Below, piece by piece: positions 9,658-24,383 of a stretch of 64,000 nt of DNA. Both the position numbers and the translations under genes were made by a program. Origin of the DNA: Sapria himalayana (Eukaryota; Streptophyta; Magnoliopsida; Malpighiales; Rafflesiaceae). Numbering within the stretch: position 1 is the stretch's first letter; every line of letters starts with the position of its first letter. The DNA lies in NCBI GenBank assembly GCA_029783825.1, contig JAREIK010003424.1:231767-295766 (forward strand), given 5' to 3'. Under the pieces are notes generated by a model. That model made no database searches and was not told the origin of the DNA. It saw only the letters and a program-made list of their open reading frames with translations.

Positions 9658-12600
9658 TTTATCAGTTTATTTTTATTGATATATTAATTACAAAATAAAT
9701 TATTACTGAGATGTATGTAATTTAAATAATTTATTTTTCATCAAAAAAATATAAGATCATAAAAAGAGGCAAAATTTTTAAAACAAAATATTATTATTTA
9801 GTAATTTATTTTAATTTAATTTTGAATAATTTTAGATTTTTCAATTATATTTTAATTTATATCATTCTTATTAATTATAGTTTATTAATTTATTTATTGA
9901 TCATTAATATAATATCTATAAATAAACTTATTTATATTGATTTTACATTATATATAATTAAAAAGATTATTATAACTAAATATTATATTCACATTTAAAA
10001 AAAATTAATAATTATTATATTTTCAAAGGTTATAACCTTCAAAAATTAGATAAAAGCACTTAAGGCATAAACATTTAAATGACTAAACCCCAAAACACCT
10101 AAATACTTAAACCATTAAACCTGTATATCCTGACTAATAAATAATAAATCTCAATTTTATTGTTTTCATTATAATTTTAAATATTTATTTTAATTATTAT
10201 TAGTTTATTTTTATAGAATTATAAATTACAAAATAAATTATGAGGAAGACGAATATAATTTAAATAATTTATTTTTAATAACAAAAATATAAACTTATAG
10301 AAAAAGCAAAATATTAGAAAAAATTAATATTTTGTAATATATACTTTGATTTTGAATAAATTTAGATTTTGCAAATATATTTTAAATAATATCTATCTTA
10401 TTAATAATAGTTTATTAATTTATTTATTGATCATTATTATAATATATAGGAATGTGATTATTTATATTGAATTTAAATGGCTTATATTTATTAAGATTAT
10501 TATAACTAAATATTCTATTTACATTTGAAAAAAATTTAAAAATTATTATATTTTCAAAGAATATAATCTTCAAAAATTAAAAAATATAATAAAAATAAAT
10601 TTTTTGCCATATCATTGTTTAAATAAGACTTATAAACCATTAAATGCTTCGACACTTAAACATCTAAACTCTTAAACACAAAAGCCCCTAAATACTTAAA
10701 CCATTAAAGTCGTAAACCTTAAATATAATTTAAATAATTTATTTTTAATCAAAAAAAATATATAAACTTATAAAAAGAAGCAAAAACTAAAAAATAAAAA
10801 TTATTATTTGGTAATAAATTTTACTTTGATTTTGAATAATTTTAGATTTTGCAATTATATTTTAATTTATATATATTATATTAATAATAGCATATTGATT
10901 TATTTTTTGATAATTGATATCATATCTATCAATAAAATTGTTTATATTTAGTTTATAATATATATAATTATATATTTTCTTATTACTAAAAATTGTATTC
11001 ACATTTTTAAAAAAATTTAAAATTATTATATTTTCAAAGGTTATAACCTTTGAAAATATGAGAAAATATCAAAAATAATTTTTTGTTATTTCATTGGTTA
11101 AATAAATCTTATAAACTACAAAATACCTAAACACTTAAGTCAATAACTCTGAAATCTCGAAAACCCTTAATAGATAATCCTTTTAAACTGGTATACTCTA
11201 AATAATAAATAAAAAATCTCAATATTATTTGTTTCATTATAATTTAAAATATTCATTTTAATTATTTATTCGTTTATTTTTATTAAATATTAATTATGAT
11301 ATAAATTATGAGTTAAACAAATATAATTTATATAAATTATTTTTCATCAAAAAATATAGATAAAGTTATAAAAAGAAGCAAAAATTTCAAAACAAAAATT
11401 TATCATATAGTAATATATTTTGCTTTCCTTCTGAATCATTTTATGTTTGTAATTATATTTTAATTGATATCTATCTTATTAATAATAGATTATTAATTTA
11501 TTTTTTGATCATTATTAGAATATTTATCAATAAAATTATTTATATTGAATTTATATGAAATATAAATATAATGATTATTATAACTAAATATTGAATTAAC
11601 TTTTGAAAAAATTTTAAAAATTATTATATTTTCAATGGTTATAAGATTTGAAAATATCAAAAAAAAATAAAAATAAATTTTTATTTATTTATTTTTTAAA
11701 TAAAAACTATAACCAATAAATGCATTCACAATTAAATCAGTAAACTCCTAAACATCATAATGCCTAAATACATAAACCATTAAACCGCTATATACTACTT
11801 TATAATTAATAAATCTAATTTTTATTTCTATTTAATATAATTTTAAATATTTATTTTAAATATTTATTAGTTTATTTCTATAGAAATATTTATTACAAAA
11901 TAAATTGAGTGCAAGAAATATAATTTAAATAATTTATTTTTAATCAATAAAAGTATTTACGTATATAAAATAAGTAAAAATTTAAAAATTAAAAATTATT
12001 ATTAAGTAATATATTTTACTTTAATTTTGAATCAATTTGGGTTTTGTAAATATTTTTTAATAAATAATAATCTTATTATTAATAGTTTATTAATTTAATT
12101 TATGATCTTTATTATAATATCTATCAATAAAATTGTTTATATTGAATTTATATGATATATAATTATTAATATTATTATAACAAAATATTATATTCACATT
12201 TCAAATAATGTTAAATATTATTATATTTTGAAAGGTTATGACCTATGAAAAAGAGAAAAAATTACAAATTTTTTTTTGTTATTTTATTGTTTAATTAAAA
12301 CCTAAAAACCACTAAAAGCCTAAAAACATAAATCACTAAAAACCTCTAAATACTTAAATAAATTAAACTGGTATACATTAATAATAAATCATAAATTCCA
12401 TTTTAATTTTTATTTAGTTTAATTTTAAATTTTTATTTTAATTATTTATCAGTTTATTTTTATAGAAATATTAATTACAAAATAAATTATTAGTTAGATA
12501 GATCTAATTTAAATTAAACTGGTATACCCTAAATAAAAAATAATAAAACTCATTTTTTTCATTATAATTTTAAATATCCATTTTAATTATTTATTTGTAT

Positions 12601-15600
12601 ATTTTTATATAAATATTAATTGCAAGATAAATTATGAGTTAAACAAATATAATTTATATAAATTATTTTCATCAAAAAAAATATAGCTAAATTTTTAAAA
12701 ACAAATTTCAAAACAAAAAATTATTATATAGTAATATATTTTGCTTAGCTTCTGAATCATTTTAAAATTTGTAATTATATTTTAAATGATATATATCTTA
12801 TTAATAATAGATTATTAATTTATTTTTTGATCATTATTAGAATATCTATCAATAAAAATGTTTATATTGAATTTATATGATATATAAATTTAATAATTAT
12901 TATAAGTAAATATTTTATTAACTTTTGAAAAAAGATGCAAAATTTTTATATTTTCAAAGATTATAACCTTTAAACATGTGAAAAATTAAAAAATATATAT
13001 ATTTTTTGTTATTTCATTATTTGAATAAAACCTATACACCACTAAACGCCGAAACACTTAAATCACTAAACTACAAAATCCCGATACCCCTATATAGATA
13101 ATCCTTTAAACTGGTATACACTAAATAATAATTAATAAATCTCATGTTTATTTGTTTTCATTATAATATAAAAAAATCATTTTGATTATTAGTTTTTTAT
13201 TTGTATATCTGTATTACATATAAAATAAATTATGAGTTAAAAATATAATTTATAAATATTATTTTTAATCAAAAAATAGATAAGCTTATAAAAAGATTAA
13301 AAATTTAAAAACAAATAATTATTATTTAGTAATATATTTTGCTTTGCTTTTGAATCATTTTAGGTTTTGATATTATATTTTAAGTAATATCAATCTTATT
13401 CATAAAAGATTTTTATTTTATTTTTTGATAATTATTAGAATATCTATCAATAAAATTGTTTATATTGAATTTATATGATATATAATTATTATGATTATTA
13501 TAAATAAATATTTTACTCACTTTTGAAAAAAATTTAAAAATTATTATATTTTCAAAAGTTATAACTTTAAAAAATGAGAAAGAATAATAAAAATAAAGTT
13601 TTTGTTATTTCATTTTTTAAATAAAACCTAGAGATCATTAAATGATTACTTACTTAAATCAGTAAGCTCATAAACCCCGAAACCCCTAAATACATAAACC
13701 TTTTAATAGCTATATTCTACTTATTAAATAATAAATCTAATTTATATTTCTATTTATTATAATTTTAAAAATTCATTTTAATTATTTATAGTTTAATTTT
13801 TTAGAAAAATTAATTCAAAATAAATTTCGAGTGAGACGAATAATATTTAAATAATTTATATTTAATCAAAAAAATATATACGCTTAAAAAAAGAAGAAAA
13901 AATTTAAAAATTAAATGTTATTATTTAGTAATATATTTTGATTTGATTTTGAATCATTTTGTGTTATGTAAATATATTTTAATTAATATATAGATTTTTA
14001 ATAATAGTTTGTTAATTTAATTTATGATCATTATTATAATATCTATCATTAAAATTGTTTCTATTTAATTTATATGATATATAATTAGTAAGATTAATAT
14101 AATTATACTTGGTATTCACATTTCAAAAAATTTTAAAAATTATTTTCTTTTCAAAGATTATAACCTTTGAAATTCAGAAAAAATCAAAAAAAGTAAATTT
14201 TTTATTTTTATTATATCGATAAAACCTATAAACCACTAAAAGCATAAAAACAAAAATTAATAACTTCTAAACGAAAAAACCCCAAAATAATCTAACCATT
14301 AAACCGGTATACTATATATAATAAATAATAAATCTCATTTTTATTAGTATTCATTTTAATTTTAAACATACATCTTAATTATTTATAGTTTATTTTTTAG
14401 AAATATAAATTAAAAATATAAATTATTAATGAGACATATATAATTTAAAAAATTTATTTTTCATCAAAAAATATATAAGCATATAAATGGATACACAAAT
14501 TTAAATATTTAAAATTAATATTTATTTAAATATTTCACTTTGATTTTGAATCATTTAAGGTTTTGCAAATATATTTTAAACAATATTTATCTTATTAATA
14601 ATTGTTTATTATTTTTTTATGATCATTATTATGATATATACCAATAAAATAATTTATATTGAATTTATAAGATATTTAATTATTATGATTATTAACTTCA
14701 TATTGTATTCACTTTTCAAAAAAAAATTAAAAATTATTATATTTTCAAAGGTTATAAGCTTCAAAAATGAGAAAAAATAACATAAATACTTTATTTTATT
14801 TTATTTTTAAATAAAACCTATAAACCACTAAATGACTAAATACTAAAATGACTAAACTATTAATCCGCGAATCTCATAAATACTCAAAATATTAAATTAG
14901 TATAGTCTAAATAATAAATGAGAATTCTCATTTTTATTAGTATTCATTATAATTTTAAATATTCATTTTAATTATTTTTTAGTTTATTTTTATAGAAATA
15001 TTAATTACAAAATAAAAAATGAGTGAGACAGAAATAATTTAAATAAATTATTTTTTATGAAAAAAAAATAAACTTATAAATATAAACAAAATAAATAATT
15101 TTTTATTAGTATTCATTATTATTATAAAATTATAAATTAGAAAATAATTTATTAGTAAGAATAATATAATTTAATTAATTTTATTTTAAAAACAAAATAT
15201 ATACTTATAAAAAAAGAAAAAAATTAAAAAAAATTATTATTTAGTAATATATTTTACTTTGATTTTGAATAAATTTAGATTTTGCAAATATATTTTAAAT
15301 AATATCTATCTTATTAATAATAATTTATTAAATTTTTTTTGATCATTATTATTATATCTAACAATGTGATTATTTATATTGAGTTTAAGTGAAATATAAT
15401 TATTAAGATTATTATAACTTAATATTATATTTACATTTGAAAAAATTGAAAAATTATTATATTTTCTAATGTTATAACCTATGAAATTTTGAAAAAATAT
15501 CAAAAATAATTTTTTTTGTTATTTCATTGGTAAAATAAAATCTATAAACCATTAAATGCCTAAAAACATAAATCACTAAACTTCTAAACGATAAAACCTC

Positions 15601-16204
15601 TAAATACTTAAAACATTAAACTGCTATACATTAATAATAATTCATAAATCTCATTTTAATTTTTATTCAGGATACTTTTAAATTTTTATTTTGATTATTT
15701 AACAGTTTATTTTTTTAGAAATATTAATTACAAAATAAATTATTGGTAAGACAGATATAATATAAATTAAACCGGTATACCATAAATAATAAAGAATAAA
15801 TATCATTTTTTTACATTATTATTTTAAATATTCATTTTAATATTTATTTGTTTATTTTTATATAAATATTAATTACAAAATAAATTATGAGTTAGACAAA
15901 TATAATTTATATAAATTATTTTTCATCAAAAAAAATATAGATAAACTTATTAAAAGAAAAAAAATTAAAAACAAAAAATTATTATATACTAATATAATTT
16001 GCTTTGCTTCTAAATCATTATATGTTTTGTAATTATATTTTAATTGATATCTATCTTATTAATAATTTTTTATTAATTTATTTTTTGAATATTATTAGAA
16101 TATTTATCACTAAAATTTTTTTATATTGAATTTATATGATATATAAATATAATGATTATTATAACTAATTATTGAATTCACTTTTGAAAATAATTTAAAA
16201 ATTA

Positions 16205-16240
16205 TTATATTTTCAAAGGTTATAACCTTTGAAAATATAA
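16205..16240. repeat. Perfect 36-bp palindrome
   Basis: This is one of the two longest perfect forms of the satellite dyad in the window (the other is 57922-57957). Every base pairs with its mirror from 16205 to 16240 around the centre at 16222/16223; the core is CAAAGGTTATAACCTTTG. Confidence 0.9.
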
Positions 16241-19200
16241 AAAAATAATAAAAATAAATATTTTGTTTTTTTAATTTTTAAATAAAAACATTAAACCACT
16301 AAATGCATACACAGTTAAATAAGTAAACTTCTAAAGCCCGTAATGTCTAAATACATAAACCATTAAACTGTTATATACTACTTAATTATTAAAAATTCTA
16401 ATTTTTATTTCAATTTATTATAATTTTAAATATTCATTTTAATTATTTATTTGTTTATTTTTATAGAAATATTTATTACAAAATAATTTATGAGTAAGAA
16501 AATACAATTTAAATAATTTATTTTTAATCAAAAAATATATATACGCTTATAAAAGAAGTAAAATTTAAAAATTAAAAATTATCATTCGTAAATATATTTT
16601 ACTTTAATTTTGAATCAATTTGGGGTTTGTAAATATTTTTTAATTAATATCTATCTTATTATTAATAGTTTATAAATTTAATTTTTGATCTTTTTTATAA
16701 TAACTATCAATAAAATTATTTATATTGAATTGATATGTTGTACGATTATTAATAATATTATAACTAAATATTGTATTCACATTTCAGAAAATTTTAAATC
16801 TCAAAACCATTAAACTGGTATACATTAATAATAAATAATAAATCTCATTTTAATTTTTATTCAGTATAATTTTAAATTTTTATTTTAATTATTTATCAAT
16901 TTATTTTTATAAAAATTTTAATTACAAAATAAATTATTAGTGAGACAGCTCTAACTTAAATTAAACCGGTATACCCTAAATAATAAATAATAAATCTCAT
17001 TTTTTTTTCATTATAATTTTTAATATTCTTTTAAATTAGTAATTTTTTATTTTTATATAAATATTAATTAAAAAAAATTATGAGTTAGACAAATATAATT
17101 TATGTAAATTATTTTTAATCAAAAAAATATAGATAAACTTTTTAAAATAAAAAAAAATTCAAAACAAAAAATTATTATATAATAATATATTTTGCTTTGC
17201 TTATGAATCATTTTAAGTTTTGTAATTATATTTTAATTGATATCAATCTTATTAATAATAATTTTATTAATTTATTTTTTGATCATTATTAGAATATTTA
17301 TAACTAAAATTGTTTATGTTGAATTTATATGATATATAAATATAATGATTATTATAATTAAATATTGAATTCACTTTTGAAAAAAATTTAAAAATTATTA
17401 TATTTTCAAAGGTTATAACCTTTGAAAATATCAAAAAATAATAAAAATAAATGTTTTATTATTTTATTTTTTAAATAAAACCTATAAACCACTAAATACA
17501 TACACAATTAAATCAGTAAACACCTAAATACATAAACCATTAAACTACTATATAATACATTATAATTAATAAATCTAATATTAATTTCTATTTATTATAG
17601 TTTTAAATATTCATTTTAAATTAGTTATTAGTTTATTTTTATAGAAATATTTTTATAAAATAAATTATTAATGCCACAAATATAATTTAAATAATTTATT
17701 TCTAATCAAAAAAAATATATACGCTTATAAAACAAGTTAAATTTTAAAAATTAAAAGTTATTATCCATTAATATTTTTTACTTTAATTTTGAATCAATTT
17801 GGGTTTTGTAAAAATTTTTTAATTAATATCTATCTTATTAATAATTGTTTATTAATTTATTTTTTTATCATTATTAGAATATTTATCAATAAAATTGTTT
17901 ATATTGAATTTATATGATATATAAATATAATGATTATTATAACTAAATATTAAATTCACATTTGAAAAAAATTTAAAAATTATTATATTTACAAAGGTTA
18001 TAAGCTTTGGAAATATGAAAAAATAATAAAAATAAATTTTATGTTAATTTATTTTTTAAATAAAACCTATAAACCACTAAATGCATACACAGTTATATCA
18101 GTAAACTCCTAAACCCCGTAATGCCTAAATACATAAACCATTAATCCGCTATATACTACTTAATAATTAATAAATTGAATTTTTATTTCAATTTATTATT
18201 ATTTTAAATATTCATTTTAATTATTTATTAGTTTATTTTTATAGAAATTTTTATTACAAAATAAATTATGAGTGCGACACATATAATTTAAATAATTTAT
18301 TTTTAATCAAAAAATATATATACGCATATAAAAGAAGTAAAAATTTAAAAATTAAAAATTATTATCTAGGAATATATTTTACTTTAATTTTTAATCAATT
18401 TGGGTTTTGTAAATATTTTTTAATTAATATCAATATTTTTATTAATAGTTTATTAATTTAAATTTGATCATTATTATATTATCTATCAATAAAATTGTTT
18501 CTATTGAATTTATATGTATATAATTATTAATATTATTATAACTAAATATTGTATTCACATTTCAAAGAATTTTAAATATAATTATATTTTGAAAGGTTAT
18601 TACATATGAAAATGAAAAAAAATTACAAATTTTTTTTTGTTATTTTATTGTTTAAATAAAACATATAAGCCACTGAATTCCTAAAAACATATTTTGCTAA
18701 TCTCCTAAATGACAAAACCTCAAAATACTTAAACCATTTAACAGGTGTACTTTAATAAAAAATCATAAATCTCAATTTAATTTTTATTAAGTATAATTTT
18801 AAATTTTTATTTTAATTATTTATAAGTTTATTTTTATATAAATATTAATTACAAAATAAATTATTAGTGAGACAGATCTAATTTAAATAATTTATTTTTC
18901 ATCAAAAAAAATATATATCCTTATAAAAAGAGGCAAAATTTTAAAAACAAAAATTTATTATTTAGTAATATATTTTATTTTTATTTTGAATCATTTTAGA
19001 TATTGCAATTATATTTTAATTTATATCATTCTTATCAATAATAGTTTATTAATTTTTTATTGATCATTGTTATAATATCTATTAATATAATTATTTATAT
19101 TGAGTTTACATTATATATAATTATTAAGATTATTATTACTGAATATTATATTCAATAAATATATTTATATTTAATTTTTATGATATATAAATTTAATAAT

Positions 19201-20595
19201 TATTATAACTAAAATATTGTATTAACTTTTAAAAATAATTTTAAAATTTTTATATTTTCAAAGATTATAACCTTTGAACATGTGATTAAACAAAAAAAAT
19301 ATATGTTTTTATTATTTTATTGTTTAAATAAAACCTATAAATCATAAATGCCTAATCACTTAAATTACTAAACTTAAAAATCCCGATACCCCTATATAGA
19401 TAATCGTTTAAACGGGTTGACCTTAAATAATAATTAATAAATCTCATTTTTATTTGTTTTCATTATACTTACAAAAATTAACTTTGATTGTTTAGTTTTT
19501 ATATATATATATATATTAATTATAAAATAATTATGAGTTAAAAATATAATTTATAAAAATTATTTTTCATCAAAAAAAAGATATGCTTATAAAAAGAAAA
19601 AAAATTTAAAAACAAATAATTAATATTAAGTAATATATTTTGCTTTGTTTTGAATCATTTTAGGTTTTGATATTATATTTTAAGTAATATCAATCTTATT
19701 CATAATAAATTTTTAATTTATTTTTTGATAATTTTTAGAATATCTATCAATAAAATTGTTAATATTGAATTTATATGATAAATAATTATTATGATTATTA
19801 TAAATAAATATTTATTCACTTCTGAAAAAAATTTAAAAATTATTATATTTTCAAATGTTATAACTTTTGAAAATATCAAAAAATAATAAAAATATTTTTT
19901 TTTACTTTTTTTCTTTAATAAAACCTATAAAACACTAAATGCATACACAGTTAAATTAGTATACTCCTAAACTCCCGTAATGCCTAAATACATAAACCAT
20001 TAAACTACTATATACTACTTAATAATTAATAAATCTAATTTTTATTTCTATTTATTATAATTTTAAATATTCATTTTAATTATTTATTAGTTTATTTTTA
20101 TAGAAATATTTATTACAAAATAAAGTATGAGTGCAAAAATATAATTTAATTAATTTATTTTTAATAAAAAAAATATACGCTTATAAAAGAAGTACAAATT
20201 TCAAAATTAAAAATTATTATCCAGTAATATATATACTTTAATTTTGAATCAATTTGCATTATGTAAATATTTTTTTATAAATATCTATCTTTTTATTATT
20301 AGTTTATTAATTTAATTTTTGATCATTATTATATTATCTATCAATAAAATTCTTTAAATTGAATTTATACGATATATAATTATTAATATTATTAAAACTA
20401 AATATTGTATTCACATTTTAAAAAATTGTTATTATTATTATATTTTCAAAGGTTATAACCTATGAAAATGATAATAAATTATTGAAATTTTTTTTGTTAT
20501 TTTATTTTTTTATATAAAACCTATAAACCAATAAAAGCCTAAAAACATAAATCACTAAACTCTTAACGACAAAACCTCTAAATACTTAAACTATT

Positions 20596-20897
20596 AAACT
20601 GGTATACATTAATAATAAATCTTAAATCTCATTTTAATTTTTATTCAGTATAATTTTAAATTTTAATTTTAATTATTTATCAGTTTATTTTTATTAAAAT
20701 ATTATTTACAAAATATATTATTAGTGAGACGAATCTAATTTAAATTAAACTGGTATCCCTAAATAATAAATAATAAATCTGATTTTTTTTCATTATAATT
20801 TTAAATATTCATTTTAATTATTTATTTGTTTATTTATATATAAATATTAATTAGAAAATAAATTATGAGTTAGAAAAATATAATTTATATAAATTAT
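20596..20897. repeat. Internal duplication of about 150 bp defining the 740-bp monomer
   Basis: Two diverged units start 'aaactggtat' at 20596 and 20747 and run through 'attac/tagaaaat' to 'aatataattta/aatctaattt'. This duplication explains the longer monomers of about 735-745 bp, seen also near 5396, 6713, 12295, 15535 and 25550. Confidence 0.75.
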
Positions 20898-21283
20898 TTT
20901 TCATTAAAAAAATATAGATAAACTTATTAAAAGAAGAAAAAATTCAAAAACAAAAAATTATTATATAGTAATAAATTTTTATTTGCTTCTAAATCATTTT
21001 AAGTTTTGTAATTATATTTTAATTAACTTCAATCTTATTATTAATGAATTATTAATTTATTTTTTGATTATTATTAGAATATTAATCAAAAAAATACTTA
21101 TATTGAATTTATATAATATATAAATATAATGATAAGTATAACTAAATATTGTATTCACATTTGAAAAAAATTTAAAAATTATTATATTATCAAAGGTTAT
21201 AACCTTTGTAAATATCAAAAAATATTAAAAATAAATTTTTTGTTATTTTATTTTTTAAATAAAACCTATAAACTACAAAATGC

Positions 21284-21301
21284 TAGGTGTGCTCATGGGA
21301 C
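21284..21301 (+). repeat. Left terminal inverted repeat, hAT copy 2
   Basis: It reads TAGGTGTGCTCATGGGAC and pairs imperfectly with 24945-24962. It is preceded by the target-site remnant CAAAATGC. The same end is at 37104-37121 in copy 4. Confidence 0.82.
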
Positions 21302-22095
21302 GGGACGCGATGGGGATTACAAATCTCTAGTGCCTTCCCACAGTTCGGAGATTTTTTTTTGAAGATCCAGACTCGTCTCATAGGTTAAAAATATCGGGAT
21401 TGGACGGGATGGAGATCGGTGATTTTTGGTATAAGAAAACGGTTTCGGGACGGAACAGAGTTCAGACATTTTTTTCAATTTATTTTCTTCAAACCGGCCA
21501 AGTTAGTTCATGTCGAAACCTCTTGTTGTACCATTTATCATTACTTATTTATGTATCTTTCGAACTCAAATTCGGCAAATTTTGTTTTGTCAAATAGGCT
21601 GAATACCACAAACGAGTTCCATTACCTTGTCAAAAGCTTTGACGTGTAGAAAAGGATAGAAATGTTAAATAGAATGTGATGAGTTGTGTGCTTAATTTGG
21701 TTGTTTGTTTTTTCACAACTTGACTTTGTTCAGCCGAGTGAAAGTTAACCATAATAGCAATACTGCATTTTTTAAATAATTACTTAAAATATTAAGGAAT
21801 AGCTAAAGATGAACACAAACATTGGTAGCATCAATTACTACTTAAGTAATTGCTAAAATTAGGCAGCTTAATATAATAAAAAAAACAATTAATAACAACC
21901 ATGATAATAATCATTTCAAAGGTCCGTCCCGGAACAACAACGAAAATCAAAACCCAATTAATTATCTCTTCTACAACTCCTCCATTTTTTTACTCCACTG
22001 TAGAAGGACAACCAAATATGAAAACGTGTTAATCATATAGACATAAATTTCTAAGATTAAAGATTAATACAAAAACAAAAATTACCTTATAAAAT

Positions 22096-24383
22096 TTAAT
22101 ACACCCATTCCAAATTTAGTTGACCAACTATAGTTGGAAGAATATTTGGATCGTGTGACCCCTCTGAAAATTGTAATTGGGCCATATTTTTATTAAATTG
22201 AATGAATAAAATAAGTAAAAGTGAAATTAAAATTTACAAGATTTGTACTAACCTGATTCATTGTCTTGAACTAATTCTTCAATTTCAAAAGGTTTGTTTG
22301 AGCTTCTCAACTAATCTTGTAGACATATCAGAACTTCAGCTGTAATAGGTGTTAAAGAACTCCTAAATTTATCTAAAGTTCTCTCCCCAGTGCAAAATGT
22401 AGATTCGTAGGCCACAGTAGATGCTTGGATAGCAAATACATCCCTTGCTACATTTGCCAAAGAAGGATACCTAACCTCATTTAACTTCCACCAGTTTATA
22501 AGATCAAAATCAATTCTATTTTTTTCAAGTTTGTCCTCCAAGTACCTATCCAACTATTCCAAAGTTGAAACTTCTTATTCTTTCTCCAATTCAACAAAAA
22601 AATCATCAACATAAGTATCACTACCATCAAAGAAATCATCATTTTTGTTCAACATAGTAGAAGAGAAATAATCTTCTTTTGATTCATCTTCATTTAAATC
22701 TTTATAATTATTCATCATATCATTTAAAGAATTATAACCTTTTCCACCAAATTTTTAGCCAATTCCTGTCCATAATGCTAAGTGTACTTAACCTTGAGAT
22801 ATTTGAGCTTATATCATGGATCCATCACTATTGCTACAAAAAGCATAATATTTGTTGACTGAAGAGAACCCCGATATTTGTTGAATTTATGCGTAATTTT
22901 CATACCCATTTCAGACACCATTGTATCTCTACTATTTTCATAAAGCTCATTTTTTTTTCAAAATTCGAATAATCTCAGAAAAATAAACACTAGAGGTAGA
23001 AAATTATGAGCCAAAAAATTTACTAGTTACCTCATAAAAAGTTTTCAAGAAACAGACCAAAATTTTGGTGGTTGTTTAGTCTTTCTCAGTTGGAACGTTC
23101 GAATCAAACTCTTTCAAAAACCTTTCGTATTTGTCCTCCAAATTATCAATTTCTTTTTGATATTTTATATCAGTTTGTAGCATCAAATAAGTTGAATTCC
23201 ATCTTGTAGGGCAATCTAATTGCAATGAAGATCCATATGTCAAGTTTTCTTCTTCAACACATAACTTAAACATATCTAATCATTTAGGACTGCTCCTCAA
23301 ATAATTCACCACACCTCTAATTTTTGAAATAGCACCCTCAACTACTACAATGCCAACTCTGACAATTAAGTTTAGGATATGAGCACAACATCTCATATGA
23401 AAATGCTCGCCTCTCAAAGGTACAATACTTTTCTACACAAGCCTTTTTTTTAAATTGTCCAACTGCAACATCATTATTTGATGAATTGTCAACAGTAATG
23501 CACATCTACTTTCTCAAACTCCATTCATTCATGCAAAACACAATAGCATTTCTAATATTAACTCCAGAATGACTTTTAATTATACAAAAATTCAAAAGCC
23601 TTTTATGCATATTCCATTGAGAATCAATGAAATAAACAGTCAAACATATATAAGACAAATTTTGAATCCTAGTCCAAGTGTCGGTAGTTAATGAAACTCT
23701 ACCACAGTGAGATGATATGCTATCAAATAATTTCTTCTTTTCCTTCACAAACAAAGAAAAATAATCCCTCAGTATAGAGTGCCTAGATGGAATTTTAAAT
23801 TGATGCACAATAACTTCACAAAACTCCTTAAACTCATCCCTCTCAACAAAACAAAAAGGCAATTCATCTTTTATGATCATTTTAACCAAAGCCTCCCCAA
23901 CTAGTTGTTGATCAAATTACCAACAATTTAATTTGTTATCCTATGAACTAGTACCTTTAGTGAAACTCAACAAAGATTGTGACTTGTCTTTACCTTTGTG
24001 AGCTTCTATTAATTCTTTTTTGTGTGGAAATTTCCTAAAGTCTCTCTCAAGTATTCTCATAAACCCAAAGTACCTTGATCACTTTTTGCCAAGTATTCTT
24101 TCCTACACCATATACAAGCTGCCCTACCAATTTCATTTCCCTCTGAATCAACTAATATCTCATAAGTTTCCCAGATAGCAGAGTTATACTTTTTATGAGC
24201 TTGAGGTTCAGATGTACCTTGACTTTCTTTTACAATTGGAATTGAAGAACTTGCCGTAACAATAAGAGGTTTCGTGAAAGGATGATGATTTGATTTACCA
24301 GTACTTTGATCATTTGAATTTTGACCATCTTTAATTTATTGTATTTTTCATTTACCTTTTGATTGTGCCATGCGCATTGCCAT
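22096..24383 (-). pseudogene. hAT (RICESLEEPER-like) transposase pseudogene, copy 2
   Basis: The reading frame starts at the ATG at 24381-24383 (MAMRMAQ). Unlike copies 1 and 3, the codon after the BED CxxC (CRK) is GAA rather than a stop, but a later TGA and frameshifts still break it. The core at 23506-23889 keeps LTTDTWTRIQNLSYICL; a TAG then interrupts before the second aspartate block. 23076-23273 encodes LDCPTRWNSTYLMLQ, a strong family signature. The C-terminal dimerisation block (22311-22553) has INWWKLNEVRYPSLANVARD and YESTFCT. A terminal exon (22096-22163) behind an 89-bp GT-AG intron (22164-22252) would end LNLEWVY-stop. It is non-functional. Confidence 0.87.

Larger units (their letters stand above)
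9658..21283. repeat. Satellite array, about nineteen monomers
   Basis: This is a continuous satellite with no gene. Anchors near 10624, 11104, 11700, 12295, 13026, 13621, 14221, 14813, 15535, 16282, 17475, 18061, 18656, 19326, 19918, 20515 and 21258 give spacings mostly of 592-600 bp or 720-747 bp. One double-length gap (16282-17475) contains a monomer fused by a deletion at about 16791-16815. The order of sub-types from 13.0 to 14.2 kb matches 53.1-54.3 kb. From 19763 on, the sequence belongs to the left copy of the 15.8-kb duplication. The last monomer is interrupted within its 8-bp block by hAT copy 2. Confidence 0.92.

Noticed and set aside
10346..10528. Open frames of 60-75 codons within the satellite (also 15306-15503, 31468-31695, 32078-32260, 35895-36077, 47296-47523, 55248-55475, 55548-55736, 63503-63724)
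   Set aside because: They are rich in I, N, Y, K and L, as any A/T-rich frame is. The related frames recur only because the monomer recurs, and they open and close with small indels. No motif or coding signal.
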